64,000 nt of DNA. Source: Verrucomicrobiia bacterium (lineage in GTDB: Bacteria > Verrucomicrobiota > Verrucomicrobiia > Limisphaerales > DSYF01). A program made the position numbers and the translations under genes. Each line of letters begins with the position of its first letter. Position 1 is the stretch's first letter. The notes below the pieces were generated by a model that worked only from the letters and a program-made list of their open reading frames with translations, ran no database searches and had not been told where the DNA came from. Positions 1 to 9,709 of the stretch are shown here, in pieces. The stretch is from NCBI GenBank assembly GCA_035765895.1, contig DASTWL010000039.1, positions 62,001-126,000 on the forward strand, in the 5' to 3' direction.

Positions 1-41
1 AACTTCAGGAGGGCAACTTTGACCGAATGGGTAAAGCGCAA

Positions 42-353
42 TTACAGGTGTAACCACTTTCGCAGCCGCTCATTCAACGCCTGTTGGTCGGCGATGGAGA
101 TGGTTCCCACCACTTTGAGGACGAGATGCTCCTCCACGGTGGCCAGCTGCGACTTGATGCCGGACGGAACATTTAGTCCGGCCGCACCCCAATCTCGGAG
201 CGGCAAATCGGTGTTGGCGAGGACGGAAGAGATCGGAACCAGGAACAGATCCGCCCCGTTGCGCCCGACGACGACTACCGGACGAACTTTGCGGCTGGTC
301 AAATCCGTGAAAGGAATTGGAAGCAGGACGACGTCATTTCTGTAGCAGTTCAT
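42..353 (-). CDS. MazF/PemK-family toxin (endoribonuclease)
   Basis: Small protein of 103 residues with the PemK/MazF fold signature near its start: YRNDVVLLPIPFTDL followed by the KVRPVVVVG strand. Members cut mRNA at short sequence motifs and are neutralised by an antitoxin from the same operon. The start at 353 puts the fold at the usual distance from the N-terminus; an ATG at 365 would add only four residues. Neither has a clear ribosome binding site, which fits translational coupling, because the start lies inside the end of the antitoxin gene (stop at 334, 20-nt overlap). The target sequence cannot be told. The rest of the window before 42 holds no gene. Confidence 0.85.
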   Translation of the reverse strand: MNCYRNDVVLLPIPFTDLTSRKVRPVVVVGRNGADLFLVPISSVLANTDLPLRDWGAAGLNVPSGIKSQLATVEEHLVLKVVGTISIADQQALNERLRKWLHL

Positions 354-540
354 TGAAGACGTCATCCGCGTCGTTGGCCCACACCTTGGTCAGCGACTCC
401 TCGGAAAGCTTTAGCCAGGCTTCCCGCTCGCCATCCCGGCTCTCGATGGTGACGCGCACCCGCGCGTGCTCGGGCAATGACAACGGCTCCGGGAGGAGAA
501 GTTTCCCGTTTTCGTAGATGGCATCCACGGTCGTTGACAT
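334..540 (-). CDS. Antitoxin of MazF/PemK pair (AF2212/DUF104-like)
   Basis: A 68-residue protein beginning MSTTVDAIYENGKLLLPEP. The pattern of a short beta strand, YENG and a leucine-proline stretch is typical of AF2212-like (DUF104) antitoxins; the C-terminal half (KLSEESLTKVWANDADDVF) would be the toxin-binding segment. It is the first gene of the pair and overlaps the toxin start. The open frame extends upstream to 621, but the ATG at 540 is chosen because a good promoter ends 6 nt before it and the upstream extension is low-complexity. The transcript would therefore be leaderless. The family name is from recognition only. Confidence 0.75.
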   Translation of the reverse strand: MSTTVDAIYENGKLLLPEPLSLPEHARVRVTIESRDGEREAWLKLSEESLTKVWANDADDVFNELLQK

Positions 541-546
541 GGTGTG

Positions 547-575
547 AGAGTATCGCGGGGTGGCGGGCTTGGCAA
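547..575 (-). promoter_or_regulatory. Promoter of toxin-antitoxin pair, leaderless layout
   Basis: On the minus strand TTGCCA (570-575) and TACTCT (547-552) are separated by exactly 17 bp. Only 6 nt separate the -10 box from the antitoxin ATG, so transcription should begin at or next to the start codon. Confidence 0.55.
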
Positions 576-733
576 GTTGGCGGCATTGGCGCGGTGGGCA
601 AGCTGGTGGAACTGCGCTCACCCGCGACGCCGGAGGCGATATGTAGCAATATTAACAGTTTGAGCAGAGGATCCCACTAATCTCGTTGCCAAAAGGACTG
701 CCACTGCTAAAACCCTCGGTGGAAAGGAAAGGT

Positions 734-1720
734 ATGGCTGACATCACTTTCAACTGCCCATACTGCGAACAGAAAATCGAGGCGCCAGAAGAACTCGCAG
801 GTATCAAGGCGGAGTGCCCCGAGTGTAAGTGCGAACTCCATATTCCCAACAAGCCTGCGCCACCTCCCCCACCGGTAACACCAGTTATTCAGCCAGCGAC
901 CGGGAGCACTTCACGTCAATCTTCAGCTCCTCCTCATTTTGTTGCCGCCAAATGCCCAAGTTGCGGCGGAGATTTGCAAGTTCCTGACAATCGTGAGCAA
1001 GTTAAGTGCATGTATTGCGGCGGCGCAGTAATCATTCGCCAAGCAATCCAGTTGGTTTCCTCCGCCGTGAATTTGGATAATTTGATGGAACTGGCTAGAG
1101 CCGCTCTGGATGCAAACAATCCCAAAGAGGCATACGACTACTTCACCAAAGTTTTAGAGCACGATCCTAAAAATCCTTCTGCGTGGGCAGGCAAGGGCGA
1201 GGCGGCTGGGTGGATGTCAACTTTGGGCAATTTCAGACTGACGGAGATGCTTGCAGGACTCAACAATGCGATCAGCTACGCGGACGATGAATCTCAGTCG
1301 TTAATGTGCGAGCGTTGCTCGAACACGGTCAACACGGTTGCGATGGCCTGCTTTTCCCTCGCTCGAAATCATGTGCTGGAGTTCGCGGGAGTAGAGGGTG
1401 CTTGGGTAGAATATTTGGACCGGTGTGAAACCATCGTTGCTGCTCTAGAGGCTGGCCTTTCTTTCGACCCGAGCAGCAGGACGGCGATAGAGAACATCAT
1501 CCTAATTTGCGTCAGAAATGCCGAAGGTCTCAGCTTCAAAAACTACGACAATCTTCCAAGTTCGCTTTTCGTAAGCGAACAATACGAATCAGTTCTGAGA
1601 GCTAGGATCGACAAGTATTCGGCAACAATGAAATTGTTAAACCCTGGTTTTACCAAACCTGTGATTCAAAAGGTTTCGAGCAGTGCCGGGTGGGATTTTC
1701 TGCGTGCCTTATCGGGCTAG
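734..1720 (+). CDS. Double zinc-ribbon protein with TPR-like region, function unknown
   Basis: A 328-residue cytoplasmic protein. Two zinc ribbons are visible: CPYC with CPEC near the N-terminus, and CPSC with CMYC around residues 75-100, separated by a proline-rich linker. A TPR-like helical repeat follows (about 115-165, with AYDYFTKVLEHDPKNPSAW), then a helical C-terminus with no recognised domain. Start chosen at ATG 734, which has a purine-rich ribosome binding site (GGAAAGGAAAGG) directly upstream; an upstream in-frame start at 686 lacks one. Codon use looks more AT-rich than in the flanking genes, which may point to separate acquisition. Ribbon-TPR proteins are often adaptors, but no partner is visible nearby. 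Confidence 0.7.
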   Translation: MADITFNCPYCEQKIEAPEELAGIKAECPECKCELHIPNKPAPPPPPVTPVIQPATGSTSRQSSAPPHFVAAKCPSCGGDLQVPDNREQVKCMYCGGAVIIRQAIQLVSSAVNLDNLMELARAALDANNPKEAYDYFTKVLEHDPKNPSAWAGKGEAAGWMSTLGNFRLTEMLAGLNNAISYADDESQSLMCERCSNTVNTVAMACFSLARNHVLEFAGVEGAWVEYLDRCETIVAALEAGLSFDPSSRTAIENIILICVRNAEGLSFKNYDNLPSSLFVSEQYESVLRARIDKYSATMKLLNPGFTKPVIQKVSSSAGWDFLRALSG

Positions 1721-1735
1721 CGGGCGAGGCGGTGC

Positions 1736-3067
1736 TTACTTCCCTGCCACCAGCGGATTCGCCTCCAGCCGCTCCCAGACGAGCTGGTCCAGCTCCTGCC
1801 GGACCGCTTCGTGGCGCACGCGTTCGATGATTTCACCGGCGAAGGCGTGAATCAGCATGCGCCGCGCGGTGTCCGGGCCGAGGCCGCGGGAGCGGAGGTA
1901 GAAAATGGATTCGTCGTTGAGCTGGCCAATCGTCGCGCCGTGCGTGCACTTCACATCGTCGGCATAGATCTCCAGTTGCGGCTTCGTGTCCGCCGTCGCG
2001 TCCTCGCTCAGCAGCAGGTTCTTGTTCGTCTGCTTTGCGTCCGTTTTCTGCGCCACGGGATGCACGTAGATGCGCCCGTGAAAAACGCCCTTGGATTTGC
2101 CATCGAGAATGCCGTTGAAATACTCGTGGCTGGCGCAGTTCGGCTGCGCGTGCTCAACCACCATGTGATGGTCCGCCAGCTGGTCGCCCTTGGTCAGGTA
2201 AAGTCCATTGAGCACTGCCTCCAGGCCTTCGCCCGCCAGGTTCGTGCGAATGTTGTTCCGGGACAACCGCGCCCCGAGCGCAAACGAGTGGCTGACGAAC
2301 TGGCTCGTCCGCCCCAGCTTCGCGTGCAGCGCCGCCACGTGGAAGGCAGCCAGGCTTTCGTCTTGATACTTGCAATGCTCCAGCACCGCATGGTCGCCCG
2401 CGACAACCTCGGTCACCACGTTGTTGAAATACGCGGCGTCGGCCGTGCTCGCGTAACTTTCCAGCACGGTGGCCTGGGCGTTGGCTTCCACGATCAACAA
2501 GTTGCGGGCCTGGGCGGTCGCCCCGGCCTCGTTCGCGGTCGAGAGGTAAAGCAGATGGACCGGCTGCTCGAGCACCTTGCCGGCGGGAACGTGAACGAAT
2601 CCCCCGTCCGTGAAAGCGGCGCTGTTGAGGGCCGTGAAGCCGTTGCCTTCGCCATTGGCCTGCCGGGCGAGGTGCGGTTCGATCAGGGCGCTGTTTTCGG
2701 TCAAGGCGGCAGCCAGGTTCTTGACCACGACGCCGGCGGGCAATGTGCCGACCTGGGACAAATCGGGCGCGAAGCGGCCGTTCACAAACACCAGCCGGTG
2801 GGCGGCCAGGGCGCCGAACGTGCACCGCTTCACCACCTCGGCATCGGGAGCCGAGCCCGGGCCGGCGGGTTTGAGCGCCAGTTTGGTGAGGGGCGCCACG
2901 TTGGTGAAACGCCAGTCTTCCTGCGCGGTGGTGGGGAACCCCTGCGCCGCAAAATGCGCGGCACCCGCTTTCCGGATGGGCGCAAGCCACGCGGGCTGGG
3001 CGGCGGTTTGGCTGGGGGCCAGTTGCTGCAACAAGGCGGCGGTGTTCTGAACTTCCTGATTTGCCAT
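1736..3067 (-). CDS. sufD: Fe-S cluster assembly protein SufD
   Basis: A 443-residue protein of the SufB/SufD family, a scaffold subunit of the SUF iron-sulfur cluster assembly complex (SufBCD) in the cytoplasm. Family features seen: an N-terminal helical part with EDWRFTNVAPL, a long beta-helix core, and the C-terminal region with CTHGATIGQLNDESIFYLRSRG, which holds the Cys-His-rich pattern typical of SufD, then a helical tail. The start is ATG 3067; the in-frame codon at 3073 is TTG. No sufB, sufC or sufS lies next to it: the upstream neighbour is tRNA-Arg and the downstream neighbour is a convergent zinc-ribbon gene. The partners must be elsewhere in the genome. Confidence 0.9.
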   Translation of the reverse strand: MANQEVQNTAALLQQLAPSQTAAQPAWLAPIRKAGAAHFAAQGFPTTAQEDWRFTNVAPLTKLALKPAGPGSAPDAEVVKRCTFGALAAHRLVFVNGRFAPDLSQVGTLPAGVVVKNLAAALTENSALIEPHLARQANGEGNGFTALNSAAFTDGGFVHVPAGKVLEQPVHLLYLSTANEAGATAQARNLLIVEANAQATVLESYASTADAAYFNNVVTEVVAGDHAVLEHCKYQDESLAAFHVAALHAKLGRTSQFVSHSFALGARLSRNNIRTNLAGEGLEAVLNGLYLTKGDQLADHHMVVEHAQPNCASHEYFNGILDGKSKGVFHGRIYVHPVAQKTDAKQTNKNLLLSEDATADTKPQLEIYADDVKCTHGATIGQLNDESIFYLRSRGLGPDTARRMLIHAFAGEIIERVRHEAVRQELDQLVWERLEANPLVAGK

Positions 3068-3195
3068 TTTCAAAAGTTTCGGTTCACGAAAAAGCGCGAC
3101 ACTTTTCCATGCCCGGCGCCCGCACGCAAGTGGCCAGAATGGGAAATTGGCGACACCCGGGCACGGTTCGGGCAGGCGAAAGCCAGAGGCGCGGC

Positions 3196-3271
3196 TGGCG
3201 CTCCCGCCCTGAATTGAACAGGGATCAACGGTTTAGGAAACCGCCGCTCTATCCATTTGAGCTACGGGAGC
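3196..3271 (-). tRNA. tRNA-Arg (anticodon CCT)
   Basis: Full cloverleaf on the minus strand: acceptor GCTCCCG paired with CGGGAGC, D-arm GCTC/GAGC, anticodon stem GCGGT/ACCGT with loop TTCCTAA (anticodon CCT, reads AGG), T-arm CCCTG TTCAATT CAGGG. The discriminator is G and CCA is encoded. Confidence 0.93.
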
Positions 3272-3288
3272 CGCCGGCCAACAAGCGC

Positions 3289-3318
3289 AGTCTATGCCAC
3301 GGCAAAAAGTCGCGGCAA
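3289..3318 (-). promoter_or_regulatory. Promoter of tRNA-Arg
   Basis: TTGCCG (3313-3318) and TAGACT (3289-3294) on the minus strand with an 18-bp spacer. The tRNA 5' end lies 17 nt downstream of the -10 box. Confidence 0.5.
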
Positions 3319-3369
3319 GCGGTTTGGCGCTTTGACAATCCGCGCGTTCGCCCCGAAATTCGGCGCAGC

Positions 3370-3398
3370 TTCACAATCAAGCTGGAACACGAACGATT
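3370..3398 (+). promoter_or_regulatory. Possible promoter of the adenylate-forming enzyme
   Basis: TTCACA (3370-3375), 17 bp, ACGATT (3393-3398), then 7 nt to the ATG at 3406. A stronger -35 (TTGACA, 3332-3337) lies upstream but has a weak -10 (GAAATT) at the right distance. Confidence 0.3.
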
Positions 3399-3405
3399 TG
3401 GCACG

Positions 3406-4644
3406 ATGCTGGCAACACCCGAAATCATTCAGGAAACCGAGCAGTGGAACCGCCTGGAACAGGCCCTGCCCCAGTGGTTCACGCGGCCCCTTTATCGGGC
3501 GCGAGGCGTGGCCACCCTCAACGCCGCGGGACTGGACCGGCTGCCATTGGTCACCAAGCAGGATCTGCGCGAGAATTTTCCCCAAAATTTTCTGACGCCC
3601 GCGGAGTCGTTGGACGCGTTGCTCGAAGCCAGGGCCGTTGAATTGGAATACACGTCAGGCACGTCCGAAGACCGGGTGCCGGTGCTGTTGCCGCAAGGCT
3701 GGTGGGACGCCCAGGAGGAGCGCGCCCTGCGGTTAAATCACCAGGTCGCCGCGATGCTGGACCAGCATCCCGCGCCACGCCGCGCCACGCTGACCACCCC
3801 CGTGTGCAACGGCCAGTCCTGCCCGTCCAAGTGGCTGACCCGTGCCCAACGAACCATCGGCCGCACGCTGTTCGTCAACCACGCCCGCCTCCCCTGGCTG
3901 CTGACGGACACGGAACTCGCGCAAATGGCCGCCGAAATCGCTGACTGGCAGCCGCAACTGCTGGACCTCGATCCCGTGCATGGCGCGTGGTTCGCCCTGT
4001 ATTGCGAGCGGCAAGGGCTGCGTTTCCCGTCGCTGCGCTTCATCCTGTGCAGCTATGAATTTGTGAGCGTCGTGCACCGACGGATCATCGAACGCGTGTT
4101 CGGCGTGCCGGTGTGGAACCTCTACGGCGCCACCGAGACCGGCCATTTGCTGATGGAAGGCGCGGATGGGGTAATGTTGCCCAGCCGGGAAACGGCGTTC
4201 CTCGAAGTGATTGAGCCAGACGTCCGCGGCATCGGCCAGCTGGTCGTCACCTCGCTGTCGAACGATCGCATGCCGCTGGTGCGTTATCGCATCGGCGATC
4301 TGGTCGAAGTGCAACGGCAACCCTACCGCACAACTTACCGCGTTCACGGCCGGACGCGCGACGCCTTGCGCAACGCGAATGGCCAGCGCGTCACCACGTG
4401 GGATGTCGATCAATGTTTTCACGGCGTCACCAACGTCGTGCATTACCAGTTGCGACAGGCCGAAAACGGCTCCTGCTCGCTGCGCTGTCTGCCGGAAGAC
4501 CGCGAACGTCCCCTGCCCGATCTGCAACCTGTGGCCCGCCGGCTGGAAGCGCTGCTGGGCTTGAGCGAGCCGCTGCAAATTGAGGTCGTGGACACCTTGC
4601 TGCCGGCACAATCCGGCAAGTTCCGCCTGACCTGCCCGGCCTGA
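3406..4644 (+). CDS. Adenylate-forming enzyme, phenylacetate-CoA ligase-like
   Basis: A 412-residue member of the ANL superfamily, closest in pattern to the PaaK/coenzyme F390 synthetase group. Visible motifs: the phosphate-binding loop EYTSGTSEDRVP, the NLYGATETGH motif that positions the adenine, and RYRIGDLVEV with the following RVHGRTRD hinge before a short C-terminal domain. The enzyme should activate a carboxylic acid with ATP to an acyl-adenylate; the acid and acceptor are not predictable. The start at 3406 gives a normal family N-terminus; the open frame runs back through the tRNA region and that part is not coding. Neighbours (HAD phosphatase, tRNAs) give no pathway hint. Confidence 0.75.
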   Translation: MLATPEIIQETEQWNRLEQALPQWFTRPLYRARGVATLNAAGLDRLPLVTKQDLRENFPQNFLTPAESLDALLEARAVELEYTSGTSEDRVPVLLPQGWWDAQEERALRLNHQVAAMLDQHPAPRRATLTTPVCNGQSCPSKWLTRAQRTIGRTLFVNHARLPWLLTDTELAQMAAEIADWQPQLLDLDPVHGAWFALYCERQGLRFPSLRFILCSYEFVSVVHRRIIERVFGVPVWNLYGATETGHLLMEGADGVMLPSRETAFLEVIEPDVRGIGQLVVTSLSNDRMPLVRYRIGDLVEVQRQPYRTTYRVHGRTRDALRNANGQRVTTWDVDQCFHGVTNVVHYQLRQAENGSCSLRCLPEDRERPLPDLQPVARRLEALLGLSEPLQIEVVDTLLPAQSGKFRLTCPA

Positions 4645-4744
4645 ACGAGCCTCACTTCACGCTGCCGCCAACCGCGATGACCGGGCAACGGCGCGGAATT
4701 TCCGCTTTCCTGACGCGCCCACTCGACGTCACCCTGTTCGCCGC

Positions 4745-5389
4745 ATGCAGCCTTTTCGCGCGGTGATTTTTGACATGGATGGCGTCATCGTGGACAGCGA
4801 ACCGCACCACGAACGCGCCTTCCGCGAGGTGCTGGCAGAACTCGGCTACCCGGACCTCGGCGGGCTGCGGTTTGCCGATTATGTCGGGCGCTCGGATCGC
4901 GAACTGTGGGTGGACTTCATCGCGCGCCATCAACCGCCCCAACCGCTGGATGAACTGCTTTCCCGCAAACGCGAGCGGGTGATTGAAGTGCTGCGCACCG
5001 TCCAGCCCATCTTTGCCGGGCTGCCGGAACTGGTGGAAAAGCTGGCCCGCCGCCATCCGCTGGCCGTGGCGTCCGGGTCCGAGCCGGCGGTCATCCAAAC
5101 GGTTCTCGACCTGCGCGGGCTGCGCCAGTTCTTCGCCGCGGTGGTGAGCGCAGCGGAGGTGAAACACGGCAAGCCAGCCCCGGACATATTCCTCCGCACG
5201 GCGGAACTGCTCGGCGTCGCCCCGCACGAATGCGTGGTGATTGAAGACTCCAGGCCCGGCGTGGCGGCTGGTTTGGCGGCGGGCATGCAGGTCATCGCCA
5301 TTACCAACACCCACGGCGCCGAGGACTTGCTGGACGCCACGTGCGTCGTCCGCTCCTACGCGGAAATCGAAGCTCTTTTGCAGCCCTGA
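4745..5389 (+). CDS. HAD-superfamily hydrolase, beta-phosphoglucomutase-like
   Basis: A 214-residue cytoplasmic HAD-IA protein. All core motifs are present: FDMDGVIVDSE (nucleophile Asp10 and acid/base Asp12), a motif II serine in VASGSEPAV, the motif III lysine in KHGKPAPDIF, and the motif IV acidic pair in VIEDSRPGV. The cap domain lies between residues 20 and 85. This pattern fits beta-phosphoglucomutase or a small sugar-phosphate phosphatase, and motif reading cannot separate the two. It follows the adenylate-forming gene by 100 nt on the same strand and could share its transcript. Confidence 0.8.
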   Translation: MQPFRAVIFDMDGVIVDSEPHHERAFREVLAELGYPDLGGLRFADYVGRSDRELWVDFIARHQPPQPLDELLSRKRERVIEVLRTVQPIFAGLPELVEKLARRHPLAVASGSEPAVIQTVLDLRGLRQFFAAVVSAAEVKHGKPAPDIFLRTAELLGVAPHECVVIEDSRPGVAAGLAAGMQVIAITNTHGAEDLLDATCVVRSYAEIEALLQP

Positions 5390-5429
5390 CCGGACGCCGG
5401 TCCGCGCCCGAACGGCCCGGCTTCCAACC

Positions 5430-5459
5430 TTGACGCCTCCGCGAAAGCTCGCCTACTCT
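5430..5459 (+). promoter_or_regulatory. Promoter of tRNA-Ser
   Basis: TTGACG (5430-5435), an 18-bp spacer and TACTCT (5454-5459). The tRNA begins at 5483, leaving a short 5' leader. Confidence 0.55.
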
Positions 5460-5482
5460 GGATTCACGACAGATCAACGGTT

Positions 5483-5575
5483 GGAGAGGTGGCCGAGTGG
5501 CTGAAGGCGATGGTTTGCTAAACCGTTATACGGTCAAAAGCCGTATCGGGGGTTCGAATCCCCCCCTCTCCGCCA
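5483..5575 (+). tRNA. tRNA-Ser (anticodon GCT)
   Basis: Class II tRNA: acceptor GGAGAGG/CCTCTCC, anticodon loop TTGCTAA (GCT, reads AGC and AGU), a long variable arm (TACGG/CCGTA hairpin), T-loop TTCGAAT, discriminator G and encoded CCA. Confidence 0.95.
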
Positions 5576-5685
5576 ATCTTCCCTGCGTTCCATCTCCCTC
5601 CGCCTGCGTTTGCTGTTTACTCTGCCGCCCATGTGCCTAACCTTCCCGTCGCGGCTCGCCACCAGAGGGCCGGGAAAAGACGGCC

Positions 5686-7200
<1,515 letters not shown>

Positions 7201-7290
7201 CAGCGCCGCCTCACGGCGTTGGGCAGGCGCACTTTTCCGGCTCGCGTTGTCCGCCAAACCCTGTCTAACTCGCCCCGTCTCAGAGGGGCC

Positions 7291-9048
7291 ATGAACGACT
7301 TCTACGCGATCGATTCCGCGCGGGTAAGCCATCGGGAATACTGGTGGGGCACCAAATCACCGCTGGTCATTGTAGGTTGGATCGCCAAGTGGCTGCGCCT
7401 GCGGATTCCGAGTTCAACCGACGATCCCAACTGCACGTCCACCCTGCCCGGTCAGGTCGAGGCGCTGCCCGCCGAGGTGATGACCCGGTTTCAACCGCTG
7501 GCCAACGAACTGGCGGCGCTTGGCTTTTACGACGTGGCGTATCACTGCTTCCACGACCCGGGCACCCAGACCACGATTTACTGGGCAACGTTTCTGCACG
7601 AGTCGGGCGTCCATTTTGCGCGGCTGCACCAGCGCCTCTGGGGGCAGGCCCAACGTTCCGACCGCGGCCTGTTCCCGATGTTTTTCACGGAGTTCACGGA
7701 CGGCACCTTTCTGGTCTCATCTGCCGGCAAGCCGGACCTGGCCACGCCGGCAACGGTCCGCATGAACCGGATGCCCGGCTCGCCTTGCGCCACCCTCTGG
7801 GCAGCGCACCAACAGCTCGTGGAAGCGGAGAGCGCCAAAAAAATGCCCGCCCGCATCGCCACGCCCGAGGAGGCGCTGGCCGCGACGGAACGTCACCACG
7901 TATTGCTGCGCGATTTCAATCTCACCCGGGGCGTGTTTCGGCCCCGCACAACGGTCGAACAAACCCAGGCGGAAAACTACGGAGCGGCCATGGCCCAGGC
8001 CCAGGCCAGCGGCTTTCAACATCCGGAAGTGCTCGCTGAACTGGAGCGGCTCCAGGCGAACAAGGCCAGCTGGGGCAACGCGATCTGGATTCTGCTGCTG
8101 TCCATCGTCGCGTTCGTTGCGCTGGGCGCCGCGCGCTGGAACTGGAAATTCACGCTCTGGCTCATTCCCGTGCTGCTTTTTCACGAAGCGGGCCACTGGC
8201 TCGCCATGCGGATTTTTCGCTATCGCAATCTGCGGATGTTTTTCATTCCGCTCTTCGGCGCGGCCGTGACCGGCCGGCATTGGAACGTGCCCGGCTGGAA
8301 AAAGGCCATCGTTTCGCTGGCCGGACCGGTGCCGGGCATCCTCGTGGGCGCGGTGCTCGCCGTGGTCGCGCTCATCGTGCAAAAGCCGTGGCTGAGCGAG
8401 GGCACGTTCATTCTGCTCATTTTGAATGGATTCAACCTGCTGCCCGTGCTCCCGTTGGATGGCGGACATGTGCTGCACGCCACGCTCTTCTGCCGGAATC
8501 GCTGGCTCGACATCGGCTTTCGCTGCGCGGCCATTCTCGGGTTGTTTCTGCTGGGGCTGGCCGGGCTGGGACGATTTCTGATTTACATTGCCGTGGCGCT
8601 GGGACTGGGCCTGCCGCTCGCATTCAAGCAAAGCAAGGTGGTGGATCAGATGCGCAAAACCGCCCTGCCGCCACCGCAACTGGACTCCGACCGAATCCCG
8701 CCCGAAACGGCCCAGGCCATCATCACCTCGCTGAAGGCGGAGCAGCCCAAGGGCATGTCCAACAAGATGCTGGCCCAGCAGACGCTCGCGGTTTACGAAA
8801 CCTTGAACGCCAAACCGCCCGGCGCGCTGGCCACGCTGGGCCTGCTCGCCGTTCATGGCGGCGCGTTCTTCCTCGCGGTCGTGTTCTGCTTTCTGCTGGT
8901 GAACGGTCGGGAACCAACTCGAACTTGGTCCTACAATTCCGCCACGCGGAAGCCAGTTAATGCAGTATCACACTGCATTCCCACCATTGCGTCTCCGTCA
9001 AATACGATTTCCACGACGCCTATTTCTTCGACGGCTTTGACGACCTGA
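7291..9048 (+). CDS. M50 (site-2 protease-like) membrane metallopeptidase
   Basis: A 585-residue polytopic membrane protein. The zinc-binding HEAGHW motif (about residue 298) lies in a transmembrane helix, followed by the partner motif LPLDGGH that supplies the third ligand, as in S2P/SpoIVFB proteases that cleave within membranes. Residues 1-260 form a large soluble region with no recognised domain. ATG 7291 is chosen because the next residues (NDFYAIDSA) look like a natural N-terminus and upstream sequence is non-conserved. The last 35 residues become a serine/threonine-rich tail that looks out of frame, while another frame over the same DNA reads an acidic tail ending at 9065. Substrate unknown. 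Confidence 0.75.
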   Translation: MNDFYAIDSARVSHREYWWGTKSPLVIVGWIAKWLRLRIPSSTDDPNCTSTLPGQVEALPAEVMTRFQPLANELAALGFYDVAYHCFHDPGTQTTIYWATFLHESGVHFARLHQRLWGQAQRSDRGLFPMFFTEFTDGTFLVSSAGKPDLATPATVRMNRMPGSPCATLWAAHQQLVEAESAKKMPARIATPEEALAATERHHVLLRDFNLTRGVFRPRTTVEQTQAENYGAAMAQAQASGFQHPEVLAELERLQANKASWGNAIWILLLSIVAFVALGAARWNWKFTLWLIPVLLFHEAGHWLAMRIFRYRNLRMFFIPLFGAAVTGRHWNVPGWKKAIVSLAGPVPGILVGAVLAVVALIVQKPWLSEGTFILLILNGFNLLPVLPLDGGHVLHATLFCRNRWLDIGFRCAAILGLFLLGLAGLGRFLIYIAVALGLGLPLAFKQSKVVDQMRKTALPPPQLDSDRIPPETAQAIITSLKAEQPKGMSNKMLAQQTLAVYETLNAKPPGALATLGLLAVHGGAFFLAVVFCFLLVNGREPTRTWSYNSATRKPVNAVSHCIPTIASPSNTISTTPISSTALTT

Positions 9049-9120
9049 GCGACGACTTGGAATAGCGCCCCGCCCGGCCAACGCGGTTGCCGCCCGGCCG
9101 GAATACGACCACATTACCGC

Positions 9121-9621
9121 ATGCAACTGCTGCTGCTCCGTCACGGCATCGCCGTCGAACCCGGCACCCCCGGCTATGCACGCGACAGCGAACGGCCCCT
9201 GACGCCGGAAGGCCGCCGCAAGACCCGGCAGATCGCCCGGGCTCTCGCCCAACTGAAACTGCGGCCCGAGGTCATCCTCACCAGTCCTTATGTGCGCGCG
9301 CATCAAACGGCGGAAATCATCGCCGTCACACTGCGCCGGAAAAAGCAACTGCACCTCTGCGCCCCGCTGGCCGGCGGCGGCGACCCGAAACAATTGATTG
9401 CCGCCATCAACCGACAGCACGGGGACGCCGAATCCGTCATGCTGGTTGGCCACGAACCGGACCTGAGCCAGCTGGCCTCCTGGCTGATCACCGGCGCGGC
9501 CGACGGTGCGGCGTTGGAATTGAAGAAAGGCGGCCTGTGCCTGCTCGAGGCGGAAACCCTGCGCGCCGGACGTTGCGCCCGGCTGCGCTGGCTTTTGCCG
9601 CCCAGGATCCTGCTGCGTTGA
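9121..9621 (+). CDS. sixA: Phosphohistidine phosphatase SixA-like
   Basis: A 166-residue histidine-phosphatase-superfamily protein. The catalytic RHG motif is at the N-terminus (LLLLRHGIAVEPG), the second arginine is in LTSPYVRAHQTAE, and the second active-site histidine is in MLVGHEPDLSQL, followed by the C-terminal strand GGLCLLE. Size and pattern match SixA, which removes phosphate from phosphohistidine (for example on phosphocarrier or phosphorelay proteins). A weak promoter (TTGCCG, 17 bp, CACATT) ends 5 nt before the ATG. It precedes mrp by 89 nt on the same strand. Confidence 0.82.
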   Translation: MQLLLLRHGIAVEPGTPGYARDSERPLTPEGRRKTRQIARALAQLKLRPEVILTSPYVRAHQTAEIIAVTLRRKKQLHLCAPLAGGGDPKQLIAAINRQHGDAESVMLVGHEPDLSQLASWLITGAADGAALELKKGGLCLLEAETLRAGRCARLRWLLPPRILLR

Positions 9622-9709
9622 AGCGCGGCCGCGGTTTTGCCGCAGGGCGCCCCCCGCAACGCCGGCTTGCGCCCACCGGCTTTATTCGCGACTTTCTTCC
9701 TTCGTTTTT

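Noticed and set aside
1811-3217. 468-residue open frame on the plus strand opposite sufD
   Set aside because: It is the antisense of a clear SufD, rich in Arg, Gly and Ala as expected from GC-rich complement, and has no motif.
5576-5685. trp leader peptide and attenuator before trpE
   Set aside because: No short frame with tandem Trp codons and no terminator-antiterminator pair in this gap.
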